Positions 12,366-23,770 of a DNA stretch of 64,000 bases are shown piece by piece. The translations under genes were made by a program, and so were the position numbers. The notes under the pieces are model-generated. The model was not told the DNA's origin. It searched no databases and saw only the letters and a list, made by a program, of their open reading frames with translations. Within the stretch, counting starts at the first letter, position 1. The number at the start of each line of letters is the position of its first letter. The stretch covers positions 118,668,727 through 118,732,726 of the forward strand of contig JASEVX010000003.1 of the NCBI GenBank assembly GCA_031761405.1. The letters are read 5' to 3'. Source of the DNA: Serripes groenlandicus. Taxonomy: Eukaryota; Mollusca; Bivalvia; Cardiida; Cardiidae.

Positions 12366-14810
12366 CAATTTCCCTTGGAATTAGGAAAGCATGTAGAGAA
12401 AAAGCTGGAGATACCATTTGTAGATTGGGTCCCGATATAAAGATCATGGAAATGATTCAAATGTGTAATAATGATTATGGCTCGGTAGAGTCAAGGGAGA
12501 GAATTATGAGAACATTTATAATTGCCAACAGCTGGACAATGAGGCAGTTACATCGTTTGCTTGAGATTACAGGAATTATTTGACCAGGCCATTCAGCTAG
12601 AGGCTCTGAAAAGATCTGCTGTCACTATTCTTCAACAAGTTCTGTATGCAGGCTTGCATAAAGATTTAAAACTGATGTCAGTTTACTACTGTGATACAAT
12701 TCATGATTATGATGCGTTCAAGAAAGAACTTAGTAAATTAGAACTAAACTGCAAAGAAAGTGGGAACAATAGATCAAATGTTTGTAAGGCAGTATCACAT
12801 GTTAAAACTCAATCAAAGAGATAAGTGAGTTGAAAGAGTTGTTGAAACAGCCTAATGCTACGATTGATCAACTATAATTGAATAAAGAGCACAAAAATGG
12901 ACAACCACTTAAATATAGAAGAGGAAATAGAGGAATTATAGGAAACATAGGAAACAGATGATACAGAGGCAGAGGTCAAAGTGATCAGGGTAGAGGTAGA
13001 GGATATCAACAACAACGACCTTTGGGTAGTCAGCCGTTTCAGCCAACATGCTACAACGGTAATGAAGTTGGATATTTTCAACACTGTTGTCCTCTTCTAC
13101 AATATAACAGTTACATCAACAAAAATACTATTGTCTGCTAAAAAGGCAACGAAAGAGGATATAAACAAGAGATAGACAAGCAAAGTATATTCTAAAGAGA
13201 AATTAAGTTAAAAAACTTCTTATAACACATAAAGACATATTCGCAAGAAGTGAAGAGGAAATTGGCCATTGTGATATGATTAAACACCGGATTGATCTTA
13301 CAACAAATACACCGTTTGAGGAAAGACATAGTCGAATACTACCTTTAATGATCTAAGAAGTAAGGCAACACTTAGAACAATTACTTTAAGCTGGAAGCAA
13401 GTCTAAATCACCTTGGGCTAGTAATGTTGTACTGGTAAGAAAGAAGTATGAAACGCTAAGAATGTGTGAGGACTACAGACAGTTAAATAAAAAATCCGTA
13501 GAAAGATGCTCAAGATAGCAGATGGAGAAATAGAAATGTGAGAAGAAAGAATTGTCGAGCACATAGATGCAAGTCATGACATCATGGAAACATCTAACAG
13601 CGAAGGAAATAGACCTGTAAGTAGTACGTATCAGGATAGGGACGCTTTTTTTCCTGAGACAGGATGCAATATAGTGAATAAAAGAGATGGTGGAGAGGAA
13701 GATGATTCAGAAGAAGATTCATATGTAAACTGGAGAGAAATAGATAACATAAAGGTTAGAGTTACAATAGAGCAGACAACAAGTGCAGAATTAGAAAAAA
13801 GAGCAAAAGATTTTCTGGGAAGTAGTGTATATTTGGACCTAGAAGGAACGAATATAGAAAGCGATGTAATACCGACAATACAGGACGGTGAGAATGAGAC
13901 AAATAAATCAGAAATAGATACAGAACAGCCACATACCGAACATAGTACTGCAAAGGAATAGACTGGTCCAGCACCAATAAGATTAGAAAGAGAAAAGAAA
14001 CCGCTTCAGTACTCAGGTCAGGAGTACTTAATGATATGGATTATGACACCGTTCACGAGTGTTAAGCGCTGTTATTAAATGAAACCATTTGTATATTCAT
14101 GTATATTTCATTGTTTTTTTTAATTTGAATATATGTTTCAGTCATTTTAGAAGATAGGTTAGCAGTGTGCGGTTTTATTTTCATAGTTATATTTGCATGA
14201 AAAACCTAATGCCTTGTTTGAAATTTTAGTTAAGAGGGTAACTCTTTATTGACTGCGAGGACGCATTCCATTAGAGGGGAGATATTATGAATAACCGTTT
14301 TGCTATAACATATAGGCTGTCATGTTTCTTTTTAGTTAAAAAAAAGAGTGGGATTGTTTAACCAGATTGTTTTTTGGATATTAGCCCATATCAGCTATTT
14401 TTAGATTTCTTTTTGGCGGAAATATCTTAAGTCACACGATTAGAGCTCAGACGTTTTCAAAGTCAGTCAGTTGCCGGTCAGATAACATCTTCTCAAGAAT
14501 GGTCAACCGTTGATTCATTGTTTAATTGCTAACTTCCACAGGATGAGATATATATATAAAGGATTGTTGAAAGGAAAAGAAGAAGAGTATTGAAACATCC
14601 AGTCAATTTGATTGGATGAGGAATTCAAGATTTACTGTATATAGGTATTGAAATAACTCGTTGGTGTTGTTATTTTACCAAACCTACTGAGCGAGCTGGT
14701 ACATAATAAGTATACGTAGTTGCGACAATTCATTTATAACGATTGGAAACTACGCTTATAACGGAATTAAGAAGTAATCAAATTAAATTATAAATATAAT
14801 ATTATTACAA
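12366..14810 (+). mobile_element. Ty3/Gypsy LTR-retrotransposon relic, internally deleted
   Basis: Several frames with stops resemble a Gypsy element. About 12385-12860 looks like gag (an ESRERIM block and an RLQELFDQAIQLEAL block). Near 13035-13090 there is a degenerate zinc knuckle (CYNGNEVGYFQHCC; the second Cys is replaced). About 13205-13515 matches the RT start of the Gypsy element at 32.8 kb (KDIF, MIKHRIDL, SKSPWASNVVLVRKK, RMCEDYRQLNKKS). The rest of RT, RNase H and integrase is missing. A pol C-terminal tail follows at 13560-14060, its end resembling PAPIRLEREKKP. A purine tract near 14273-14285 and a TATATATATAAAG sequence near 14550 suggest a 3' LTR running to about 14.8 kb. The 5' side abuts the minisatellite, so no 5' LTR is visible. 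Confidence 0.75.
13584..13961 (+). pseudogene. Gypsy pol C-terminal tail remnant (125-codon open frame)
   Basis: An acidic, Ser/Glu/Thr-rich open frame that ends just before the PAPIRLEREKKP-like block. Its composition and position match the low-complexity tail after the integrase of the intact element at 35.8-36.5 kb. It has no catalytic domain. It survives as an open frame although the gag and RT parts upstream are broken. I read it as the tail end of the deleted Gypsy relic, not an independent gene. Confidence 0.5.
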
Positions 14811-17800
14811 TGAACCAGGTATTGTTTAGTGTATGTATATTGGTTTGCTCAAGTATGAATTGTTATTTATTAGAGAGCGATCGCGAGACACGTGTTTTTC
14901 TGTTTACATCATAGTATACATCACAGAGACAGGATATCATTTTATACTGAAATGTAACCGCCTTTGGGTACAACTTCCACTTTTACAGCAACGATAATGA
15001 TTGTTTTGTGTTATGTAGCCTCGCCTCTCGGCATGAAGCCATTTGGCGAGCAGCACTTGTTTACTTCGTACAGCATCGCTCTAGACTCCGTCTTTTATAG
15101 CAACGTTGATGGATGGTTGGCTTGTTCAACATACATCGCCGTAAGTGTCTGGATGGGGGACCCGGTACACGTAACACATATTGGCAACCATTATCCCCGG
15201 ACCCCGGTGGTTTCCAGTGATGTTCCGAAGGCTCCGCTTTTGGGTACTTCTAGTGTGCATGTGTCTCCCTTCGGATCGAAGTTAAGATAAACGAGGGATA
15301 ACTGTTTCGGGATTGTTTCACATATATGTACAACTTATACAGCCTTGCTGTAGAAGCCGGCTTCTATAGCGACGTTGTCAGAGTGGTTACAGTGTTTTTT
15401 TTACAGAGTTAAGTAACGTACATTGTGATTAATACCTGAAGTTGTGATCCGCGTTAGCTTATCTCTGTGAGGGACCCGGAACTCGCTTAAGAAATATGAC
15501 ACAATTACTTGTACCGTCATGCACTTAACACATGTAGTATACTGCAAAATAATTAAGAAAGAACATGACCTAATATGTGTTTACATCAGAATATACATTG
15601 GAAGACAGAAAATATAACATGACATGCGGTTCAGTTGTAGCCGATGATTTGTCTATTTCTGATGTCATAGATATCTTTTCATAGTAGCATTTTTCTTGCA
15701 AAGGAATGGATGTCATTATCAAAGCATTATACCTCCAAAATGTTTTGGAACAATAAGAATTATGGTATCAGGACATACACAAAGCGAAAGACAGTGTTAA
15801 ATTATTTAACCTTTTTCTAATAACGCGTGCTCTTTTTATTCCGGAATACATATGTGTAAGAGATACAGGGCTGGCAGATTGTATCTAATACAACAAAATG
15901 GTATTCAATGTTATGATATGATTTGTCCCGTTCACTAGTATTTGATAGTGTTTATGTGTTTCGATGTAATGTGATACCCCGGGGATTCATATATAAACAC
16001 ATGTTTAAAATCAATGTTTAATTTCCTACAATTACACAATGGGCTGCATTTTGCCGATAATAAATGCTAGTGTATATTAATTTCATGTCCCGAATATGTC
16101 GCGGGACAAGAACAATCAGTATTTTCTTTTTTAGCATTCCCGTTGACCGAAACACTGAAGAACACATCAGTGAAAAACATACATATTTCTTTCTTAAAAT
16201 CAAAGTTAGCAAGGACAATTCAATTTCAATATGTATGTTGTATCGTTTCACAAGATATAAAATTCACATATTGTCATCTCTTTGAGTTCTAGGGTAAAGA
16301 ACGGATATCAGCCAAGAAATTGAAAATATGTTCACGTCCTAATTTTGCTAGACTAGCATCATTTTTACTATATATGATTGAGATCAATACTAACATAAAT
16401 GCGTATTAAATTGAGGTTGCTTTGGGGATGACGTTGGGCGAAGACATCCGACTATTTTGGAAATAAGTATTACGAGTGGCTAAAGAGATCAAATTTCGGT
16501 CTCACTCATATTATTATTGTTTAAAGATTAAAATATGGTATTAAAAACACACTACATTTGAGGTCTAAGACAATTTGTAAAACGCTGAAGATTTCGATTA
16601 TGCTTTACCGCGGCTAACCAAATATGCAATATAAATCACCATTCTGTTCCTATGACGATTCCTTTTTTAATTTGTTTGCGTTACAAAAAAAAATAACAAA
16701 CTGAAGCTGATTTCATATCTATGAAAAAGCATTCATAGAGATGATCAGTTTGATTGACTGATAGTTGATGCATGCATTTACATGACATACTTTATCGTTG
16801 TCTGTTATACTTTAAAAGTAAGTTGACTTTTAAATTGACACATCGGAAAAGGCGTTTAATGTATTCCTCGACATATCAGAGTTTCCGATTTTTTCTGTAC
16901 CAAATCACTTTTGAAAAACAAATGCATACAACTTATAGGGTTTAACTTAGTGTTAATAGCTATTTCATTTGCGTAATACTTTTATATAACAGAACTGATT
17001 GAATTATGGCACTGCATATTTATATAAAATTAAACATCAAGCGTAGTGTAATCGTTCTGCATAAATCCTATATTGAGACTGATCGTCACATACTTATACA
17101 CGCTTTCAACGATTAAAAATGGAAATATGTTGACGGTTTACTTCCGAATTGATTGTTTGATATGAAGTACATATCAATACCATTGGATATTTGGGAACTC
17201 CCATTCTCTTGAATGACGCATGAGCTCTTTTATTGGTTTCCATAAAGCTCTGTAATGTATTCAGTCAATGGCATGACGTCTTTCATGTATAACATACTAT
17301 ATAACACTATATTTAAACGACCACATTCGAATGCGATAGACCAATAACAAAAAACGTATACAAGTAGGTATTAACACTTATTGGTATATATGTGCCTGTG
17401 TTTATCGTCTGAAAACATAAGAATTGACAGTAATACACAGACTAAATGCAACTTGATATATATATATCAGCGAATTTGAAACATAAAACCCCTGTCTTAA
17501 TAGTTATGATATAATCCCTTCTGTGAACGTGATTGGACATCCGTAAAGTTTATTTAATAGTCAGAAATAAATATATTGAACAGATACTTGTTAGCGTCAA
17601 TATACATAACAAGAACACATACTCTTTCAATTTCCCAGGGTATATAATGAAGTTGCATGGCTACAGACTATCTTAGATAAGTAGATAGAAAAATAAGTTC
17701 AAATGGTAAAACCTTAAATGAATTCAGTTATACATAACATTCGTGTAAGACAATCTATTTATGAACATACTTATATCTACAAAAAACAAGTGTACTATAC

Positions 17801-17952
17801 AGTTTCTTACAATAATACGTATACAATGCACACTTGACCGGGAACAATACAAAAAGTAAACGTACTCAAAAGCACTGTAAGCAATTACCATAAATATAAC
17901 ACATGATAACTATTGATATTGATGATGAGCAATCACTATTCAGTTATAACTT
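14811..17952. other. no gene recognised; weak 108-codon frame at 14964-15290
   Basis: A frame of 108 codons at 14964-15290 (+) is slightly more GC-rich than its surroundings. Its segment near 15073-15125 (CAGCATCGCTCTAGACTCCG, TTTTATAGCAACGTTG) has a diverged second copy near 15340-15385 (CAGCCTTGCTGTAGAAGCCG, CTTCTATAGCGACGTTG), which points to a repeat rather than a gene. A minus-strand AATAAA (plus TTTATT at 17549-17554) is a possible poly(A) signal for the receptor gene ending at 17953. Nothing else is supported. Confidence 0.4.
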
Positions 17953-18026
17953 CTACTCGAGTCGTTTGACTGGAGACATGTTCAGGTTATCGTAGACTGT
18001 ATCTCCATTTGGTCGGTCTAGAGTCC
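17953..18026 (-). CDS. receptor exon: last cytoplasmic exon with stop codon
   Basis: Acceptor TTCCTTTACAG precedes the exon. Two bases complete a Gly codon, then TLDRPNGDTVYDNLNMSPVK and a short RLE end are followed by TAG at 17953-17955. It contributes a YDNL motif, a possible phosphotyrosine site for SH2 proteins. It starts in phase 1, matching the phase-1 end of the exon at 18771-18841. The sequence is too short for homology by itself. The case rests on the clean acceptor, phase agreement and the hydrophilic tyrosine-motif content typical of receptor tails. The 3' UTR follows below 17953. Confidence 0.7.
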
Positions 18027-18770
18027 CTGTAAAGGAATAAGTTTAGTAATAAGTCTTACATGTGGGCAAAATTTAATTTTGATTTGGTAACAAAGAGCAT
18101 ACGTTGAAAATGTTTGCATCTGATGTTTCAAATTGTATGTATGTCTCATTGTATATGGTATGGTTTTGAAAACAATGCACAACATGGTAGCATGTAAAAT
18201 TAAGCAATTTGTAATCATATATAATTGTTTGTAATGCCTTCACAAGGTATGTGCTGCAGATTGATGCAAGGGCACTAAACTGACAATTAAAATGTCACAA
18301 AGCCATGATTTAAAAAAACAAAACGGTAATAGATCATTGTTTTTAAATTATTTAACGATCGAACAAAATATAATCGGTTAATACGTGCTTTTAAAAACAT
18401 AACAATTGGAATTATGATGTCATAAACATGATTACGATGTACTAATGTCTATGTGATGTATTACCGTTCGCTGATCGCTTTCAGGGCAAATATGAGAGCG
18501 CTTATTTATAATAATATATTACTCATAGTTGTCCTATACATTGAGGCAATGTCATTCAAGATTACAGTTCTTTGGGAAAAAAGCATGTACTCGTATTGTA
18601 TATATGAAGGGTAAGGTAGTTAATGTTAAAATTCACTGCAATATACATGTATTATACAAGTTTAAGTATAATTGTCCTACCCTCTTTGAAAATGCGTGTG
18701 TAGAAACATATTCTGCAATATGTTGTTCACTCGATAGGACATACGCGAATTAAACTAAAGCAATGAATAC

Positions 18771-18841
18771 CTTCGAATATATTAAGGGTTCCATATTCAT
18801 GGTCATCTTTATTCCTACGTCGCAGATCTTCATACAGGTTT
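18771..18841 (-). CDS. receptor exon: cytoplasmic tail, YEDL and YGTL motifs
   Basis: Acceptor AACTTTTTAG, donor G|GTATTC. One base completes an Arg codon carried over from the 20.9 kb exon. The exon then encodes NLYEDLRRRNKDDHEYGTL and NIFE, and ends with the first base of a Gly codon. The two motifs form YxxL-x9-YxxL, within the ITAM definition (Yxx[L/I], 6-12 residues, Yxx[L/I]). The flanking residues are not those of classical vertebrate ITIMs. A basic RRR run follows the first motif. Phases are 2 at the start and 1 at the end, and both fit the neighbouring exons. Confidence 0.7.
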
Positions 18842-19119
18842 CTAAAAAGTTATAGATCTATAATCATTATTAAGGTAAAAGTCTGAAGAGTGGTTTGTCT
18901 TAAAAATAGGTAGTGTTGTTAAATAAAGTTCTTGACATGGTAAGCAAATACAATAAGAAAATGGTCATAATCACAGCAATTGATAGTCGATACTATGATC
19001 CTGTTGTTAGGGTACATACAAAACGTATAACTATTTATTGTTTCCAAGTTAGTTATTTGTTGTTTTACGTCGCTTTCGATAACTTTTCCGTTATATCATG
19101 GTGTATTTCGATAAGTTAC
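18842..19119. other. intron of the receptor gene, nothing recognised
   Basis: A plus-strand 75-codon frame starts at 18913 but shows no domain and no convincing splice sites. Confidence 0.4.
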
Positions 19120-19315
19120 CAGCCGTGTGTTCCATATTAAACACAACATAAACAGTTTAAGCTATGCCTATCAAACGGAACGAAACCTACCTGTTTTATG
19201 AATGGAAAACAGGTAGAACATGTTTGGTTAGCCGACTATGGAACGGTATATCGACAAAACCTATATAGGTTTCGCAAAACAGGTTTTGAGTTTTGTGACT
19301 ATGGAACACAGGGCT
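19120..19315 (+). mobile_element. MITE-like TIR element
   Basis: About 196 bp bounded by CAGCCGTGTGTTCCATA on the left and TATGGAACACAGGGCT on the right, an imperfect terminal inverted repeat. Inside are GGAACGAAACCTACCTG, AACATGTTTGGTTAGCCGAC and the palindrome ACCTATATAGGT. It is the same family and orientation as the inner element at 50225-50415. No coding capacity. The target-site duplication is not clear by eye. Confidence 0.75.
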
Positions 19316-19324
19316 ATACTACTG

Positions 19325-19475
19325 GTCCATTTATCATGACACAAGCGAGAGTTCGAACCACACACTTATGTGCGCTAAGTCTGCTGTGTGCCCCGGCCAG
19401 AGATTGAACCGCGACCCCGCAACATAGGCAGACATTCTTGTTCAACACCACAGAGGCAGTCATTAATCAATTAAT
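19325..19475 (-). repeat. tRNA-like SINE remnant (minus strand)
   Basis: On the minus strand, CTCTGTGGTGTTGAACAAG (box A-like) is followed by GGGGTCGCGGTTCAATCTC (box B-like) and CTGGCCGGGGCACAC. This arrangement is typical of a tRNA-derived head, but it is diverged and has no clear 3' tail. Confidence 0.4.
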
Positions 19476-20944
19476 ATTTGGAGAAACCTGTAGCATTTCG
19501 CCTTATTAACAATTAATTGAAAAATTGAGTAATTATAAAACAGATACGACGTTTGAAGACAAGGAAAGACGAGCGGATACATACGCATGCTTTATCGCAA
19601 AGGACAATAAACCCACTGCTAAAGAACTTCAAAATACCGTCCAAATTGGAATAAAGTTTTGAAGACAATTTTTATGTATGAACACTAGTGAACTAAGCCC
19701 TTCCAACAGGATACAAATATGCAGCATTGTTTTGAAAACGTCTAGGTGAATCTTTAAAAATACTTAATATAATTGATTAATATTGTAAATAATATGAAAA
19801 TTAGAGATATTGCACATTTTGAGAAACAATTTATCTGCCGTTATTCTACCAAATGCTTCAAAATACGTATGTATGTGGGAAAACTATTAATGTGCTACGT
19901 AAAGCAACCGAGACATATGATATTATATCTGTAAACTAGTTATCACTTTAGTTAAGTTTAGACATACTTATTTTACAACAATAGCGTTAAAAGCTTTCCT
20001 TCTAGTACTCGCGCCGTTTGTGTTGCAAAATCCCAAAGTCAGAACCCGCTCATCACGAAACTCGAACCCGGGACATTTGGTACGTAAGGCCAACTCTTTA
20101 AATCTGCATCATAGTTTCCACTCATACATAACTATTATGTTTGTGCCCGAAAGGTCGTAACTAACTACAAATTTGGATAGCGGAAAATTTTCCCTTTTCG
20201 ATATACATACAACCAGATGGAAAATGGACCAGTAATACATGCAATTTACCTAGAAACGAGTATATGATAATTTATACATGTTCCTTGCGAATTATGAAGA
20301 TTGACGATCTTAACCCCATTTTTAAACACCAAGCAAACATGAATGGCTGCACATTACTATTAATCTGACTAGTTTCATAACATTACTAACATGTATAGTG
20401 TTCTGTTCTCTGTGTTATATCTGTTTTTACCATTGCATGAGTCCTGTCAGTTTCCAGAAAATGAAAACTGAAACTGTTATGCGAGCGCAACGCCTTGCTA
20501 TGGACGCCACTGTTGTGTTTACACACATCATGGGGGCCATTTAAGCTAGACTGGATTTTCCATGAACATGGCAATCGAAACGTTCTAGACAAAAGTTGAT
20601 CCGAGCCATTCCGCTATATTCCTAGAAGTGCTTAAGCGTTTCTCGGCGAAAATGTCTCAATATTAATATTCAATGTAAAACAGCTATTGTGAGAATGTAC
20701 ATTTAAAAACAAAAGTTTTAATTCAATGATCCCTTATTGTTAACTGAAACAGTTCAAATCCCAATCGGTGTATATGTGCCTTGCACTTGTTCTGATACTA
20801 TAGAACAGTGATGGAATCTGGATCCGGTTAATTAATGTAAAAGTTTTTTTTTCTCTTACTATTGTATACATGCACCTTATACATTGCATTTACATTTGTA
20901 TGTAACACAACCAAATTTGATAATAGTGTTAGATTTATTCATAC
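19476..20944. other. intron, nothing recognised
   Basis: AT-rich sequence with no exon that satisfies both splice sites and phase. A 68-codon minus frame at 20386-20592 has no recognisable domain. Confidence 0.4.
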
Positions 20945-20987
20945 CTGTCTATATTGTAATAATCTTGGATGTTGTTCATGCTTTGTT
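20945..20987 (-). CDS. receptor micro-exon: cytoplasmic tail, YYNI motif
   Basis: Only 43 bp. Acceptor TTCATTGCAG, donor AG|GTATGA. Two bases complete a codon (Glu if joined to the 27.96 kb exon), then QSMNNIQDYYNID and two bases of an Arg codon completed by the 18841 exon. It gives the YYNI motif, placed so that YTNI-x10-YYNI has ITAM-like spacing with the upstream exon. It is too short to be found by ORF length; it was recognised from its splice borders, unusual phase change (1 to 2) and tyrosine motif. Confidence 0.55.
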
Positions 20988-21239
20988 CTGCAATGAACAA
21001 GACATTAAGCATATATATTATTATTCATAAGAAATAGAAGAAAATAATTTAAATGACTTCTTTCATAGTTTAAATAGTATTTAAAGTTGCACTGAAAAAA
21101 CAACAAAAACATATCAATACAAATTGTAATTGATTAGTAACCCTAATAACATGACCATTTTACCCCAAAACACTCGAACTATTTTACCATATTTTCAGGG
21201 TTAAGTAGTTGCACTCGGTTCACATAGTACCAAACGTTG

Positions 21240-21440
21240 TGGAAATGCATGTGGTACAGGTTTAGTTCAATGGTTAAGGGTTAGCCTTTGTACAAATCAA
21301 ACAAATAGTGATATTGGATGGAACTGCTATTAAGTGGGATGCCCTTAGGCAAGACACATTTTCTAATGTGTTTAAACCGGGATCATGGAAACGAGATTCA
21401 TCACATTTATAAAGCTGAACAAAATTATTTGAAAACGGAG
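21240..21440 (+). repeat. diverged SINE-like sequence
   Basis: TTCAATGGTTAAGGGTTAG resembles a box A region. The following body has CCCTTAGGCAAGACACATTT and GTGTTTAAACC, words also seen in the SINE-like bodies at 49.4 and 56.2 kb. No target-site duplication is discernible. Confidence 0.35.
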
Positions 21441-21536
21441 TAACCGCAATCAAACACTATGATGTAACATATATGCAGTCTGTGGTATTTAGAGTGAGAT
21501 AGTGGAATAGATTAATTTAAATCACAACATAAAGCA

Positions 21537-22754
21537 ATGGATCAAACTTACAAGTGTGAGTTGAAAAGTGTCACATTTGGAGAAAAGTGTAACTCAATGA
21601 TAAACGTTATGTTCCTATCAGCACTTCTCCTCTATATAGTTATAATTTCGCTACTTAAACCAAAGACAACTAACATACAAAATCACAATAAAACATGTCA
21701 GATACTAACCTGGAATGTCAGGGGTGTGATGTCATCGGCCGGATCACTCGGCTATTTGTTAGATAAATATGATGTGGACATTGCGTGTGTTTGTGAACAC
21801 AAACTAAAACCTAATTGTGCTCCGTTTCTTGATTCTATTCATTCTGCGTATATATCATACACAAAATGCGAATGTGTAGATAATGCATACAGCTGTGGTA
21901 AAGGAGGTGTTAGCATCCTTGTGAAGAAATCCTTGGCCTTTTCAATCGAGCATTTAAATGCAGGAATAAACAACCGCTTCATAGGTCTAAGAATTAGCGG
22001 ATTAAACACTATACCAATCCATATATTTTGTGTGTATATGCCCTCCGCAAACTATACCATATACGATTTCACGGAGTGCGTTGATATTCTACAAGGGTTA
22101 TACGATTTGTACTCGCATGAAGGTCTAGTTGTGTTTTGCGGAGATATGAATGTAGATGTTACCATTCATTCATATGGGACCCTTACAAACAGACAGAAAG
22201 CGTTTTTAACATTTCTTAAGGAAAACGATATAACCAGTGTAAAAAGTGCCGGTGTGCCGTATACTTTCAAAGTAACTGAGAAAACATTGAATTATATATT
22301 AATAAATGAAGCTTACAAAGACTCTATCTACGAAAATACTGTTCTGAAAGATCCCTGCTGTGCTGTGTCGGATCATTTACCATTACTTACCAAGTGTAAC
22401 TTTCCTTTGACAAATATCCAACTACCTTTTCATGAAAGAGTGAACTGGAATAAATGTTCTGATGATACACTACTCTCATATATGATTAGCCTTCACAGTG
22501 ACTTACTAACATTGGATTTAGATGCTTTATCCTATTCTCCTAAAAATATTGAATATCTATTTGATCATATTATTTCGTGTATTCAGCAAAACTCGGATCG
22601 CATTCTACATAAACATGAGTTAAGCAAATACACAAAACCCTACTGGAACGATCGTGTTAAAGCAGCGCACAACAAAACAGAGAATAGAACGACAGAAATG
22701 GATACGTCAAAATCGACCTCGATCCTCAGAAAATACCTTCTATCAGGCGTATAA
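21537..22754 (+). pseudogene. LINE-A endonuclease domain, broken by frameshift
   Basis: A frame of 405 codons. Residues 21-40 are strongly hydrophobic. The APE endonuclease follows: LTWNVRG (57-63), CEHKLK with the metal-binding Glu (86-91), VYMPS (166-170), GDMNV (202-206) and SDHLP (278-282). At 251-254 the family's DY is NY (LNYI), so a catalytic-site Asp appears replaced. The linker reads KPYWNDRVKAAHNKTENR, then the true frame shifts near 22690; the frame that begins at 22654 continues the protein, so the last 20 or so codons here are out of frame. The 43 kb LINE has the same linker (KPYWSNDLKLAHAES) and keeps the Asp (KIDHIF). Confidence 0.8.
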
Positions 22755-23739
22755 AAGTGCAAAATGCGAGTTCAGGAGATCTCAAAGAGAAGAAATAGAC
22801 AAAATTAACAATGAATTCTACACAAAACTGAATGCCACTGCTGAAGTAGACATCAAATCATTTTGGAAAATTGTGAGGAGCAAACGCAAAAAGAACTTTC
22901 ACATTACCAACTGTATCAAGCAGAATGGTGTAACTATAAGGGATCCCAACGATATCTCGAACGCATTTGGCTCCTATTACGCCGGTGTCTTTAAACCTAG
23001 AAACATGCCCCACTACAATACTGATCATTTAAAAAGCGTCGAAGAAAGGGTATCTGCATTTCTTCAATCAGATGACTATTCTGAGGATCTTGTGTTAACG
23101 CACGAGGTCAGCATGGACGAGTTGCTAGAATCTGTGAAACGTCCCAAAAGGGGTAAAGCTGCCGGACCCGACAATGTTTCTCCCGAACATATTATTTACG
23201 GAGGAGATGTACTACACAAATACCTACTTAGTTTGTTTTGCATGATGATATACGAATCGTACGTTCCATCTCGGTGCAAAGAAGGATACATCATTCCCAT
23301 ACATAAGGACGGCAAACCAATCTCTGAACTAAAAAGTTATCGTCCAATTACCCTTCTCTCCGTCATTTATAAACTTTTTGAGCGGATACTTCTCGAGCGC
23401 ATTACCAAATGGTGTTACTTCAACAACATAGACCTTCCTAACAAGCAACAGCAAGCCTATCAGAACATTTTAGGTCCGATAACTGCGTCATTCAATCTAC
23501 AGGAAGCAACTCTCAACTTCAATGAATTGAACACTTCAGTGTATGCCGCCTTTTTAGATACCGCCGGTGCTTTCGATAACGTCCGCCACAGTGCACTATT
23601 CTTAAACATGAATGAACTCGGTATACGGGGTAAATTTCTCCGACTACTTATACAGTCATATGAAAATCTCACTGCACGTGTAATGATAAACGGTATCTGC
23701 TCGAACTCAATCGATATACATTTGTACTGCAAAGTGTAA
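22654..23739 (+). pseudogene. LINE-A reverse transcriptase (fingers and palm)
   Basis: A frame of 361 codons that continues the element after the first frameshift. Recognisable blocks are SFWKIVRSKRKK, KRGKAAGPDNVSPEH (RT block 1), IIPIHKDGKP, SYRPITLLSVIYKLFERIL (block 2), QQQAYQ, and AAFLDTAGAFDNVRH (block A, with AFLD in place of the usual A-Y/F-x-D). It stops at KV* because of a second frameshift near 23730. In the next frame VRQGGVMSTW (block B) follows at once. It then runs into the insertion at 23771. Confidence 0.85.
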
Positions 23740-23770
23740 GACAAGGTGGAGTCATGTCCACTTGGAATTA

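Noticed and set aside
9872..12447. Coding genes on both strands across the satellite and minisatellite
   Set aside because: The frames follow the repeat period, shift phase with the 34-bp unit, and show no domain or splice site.
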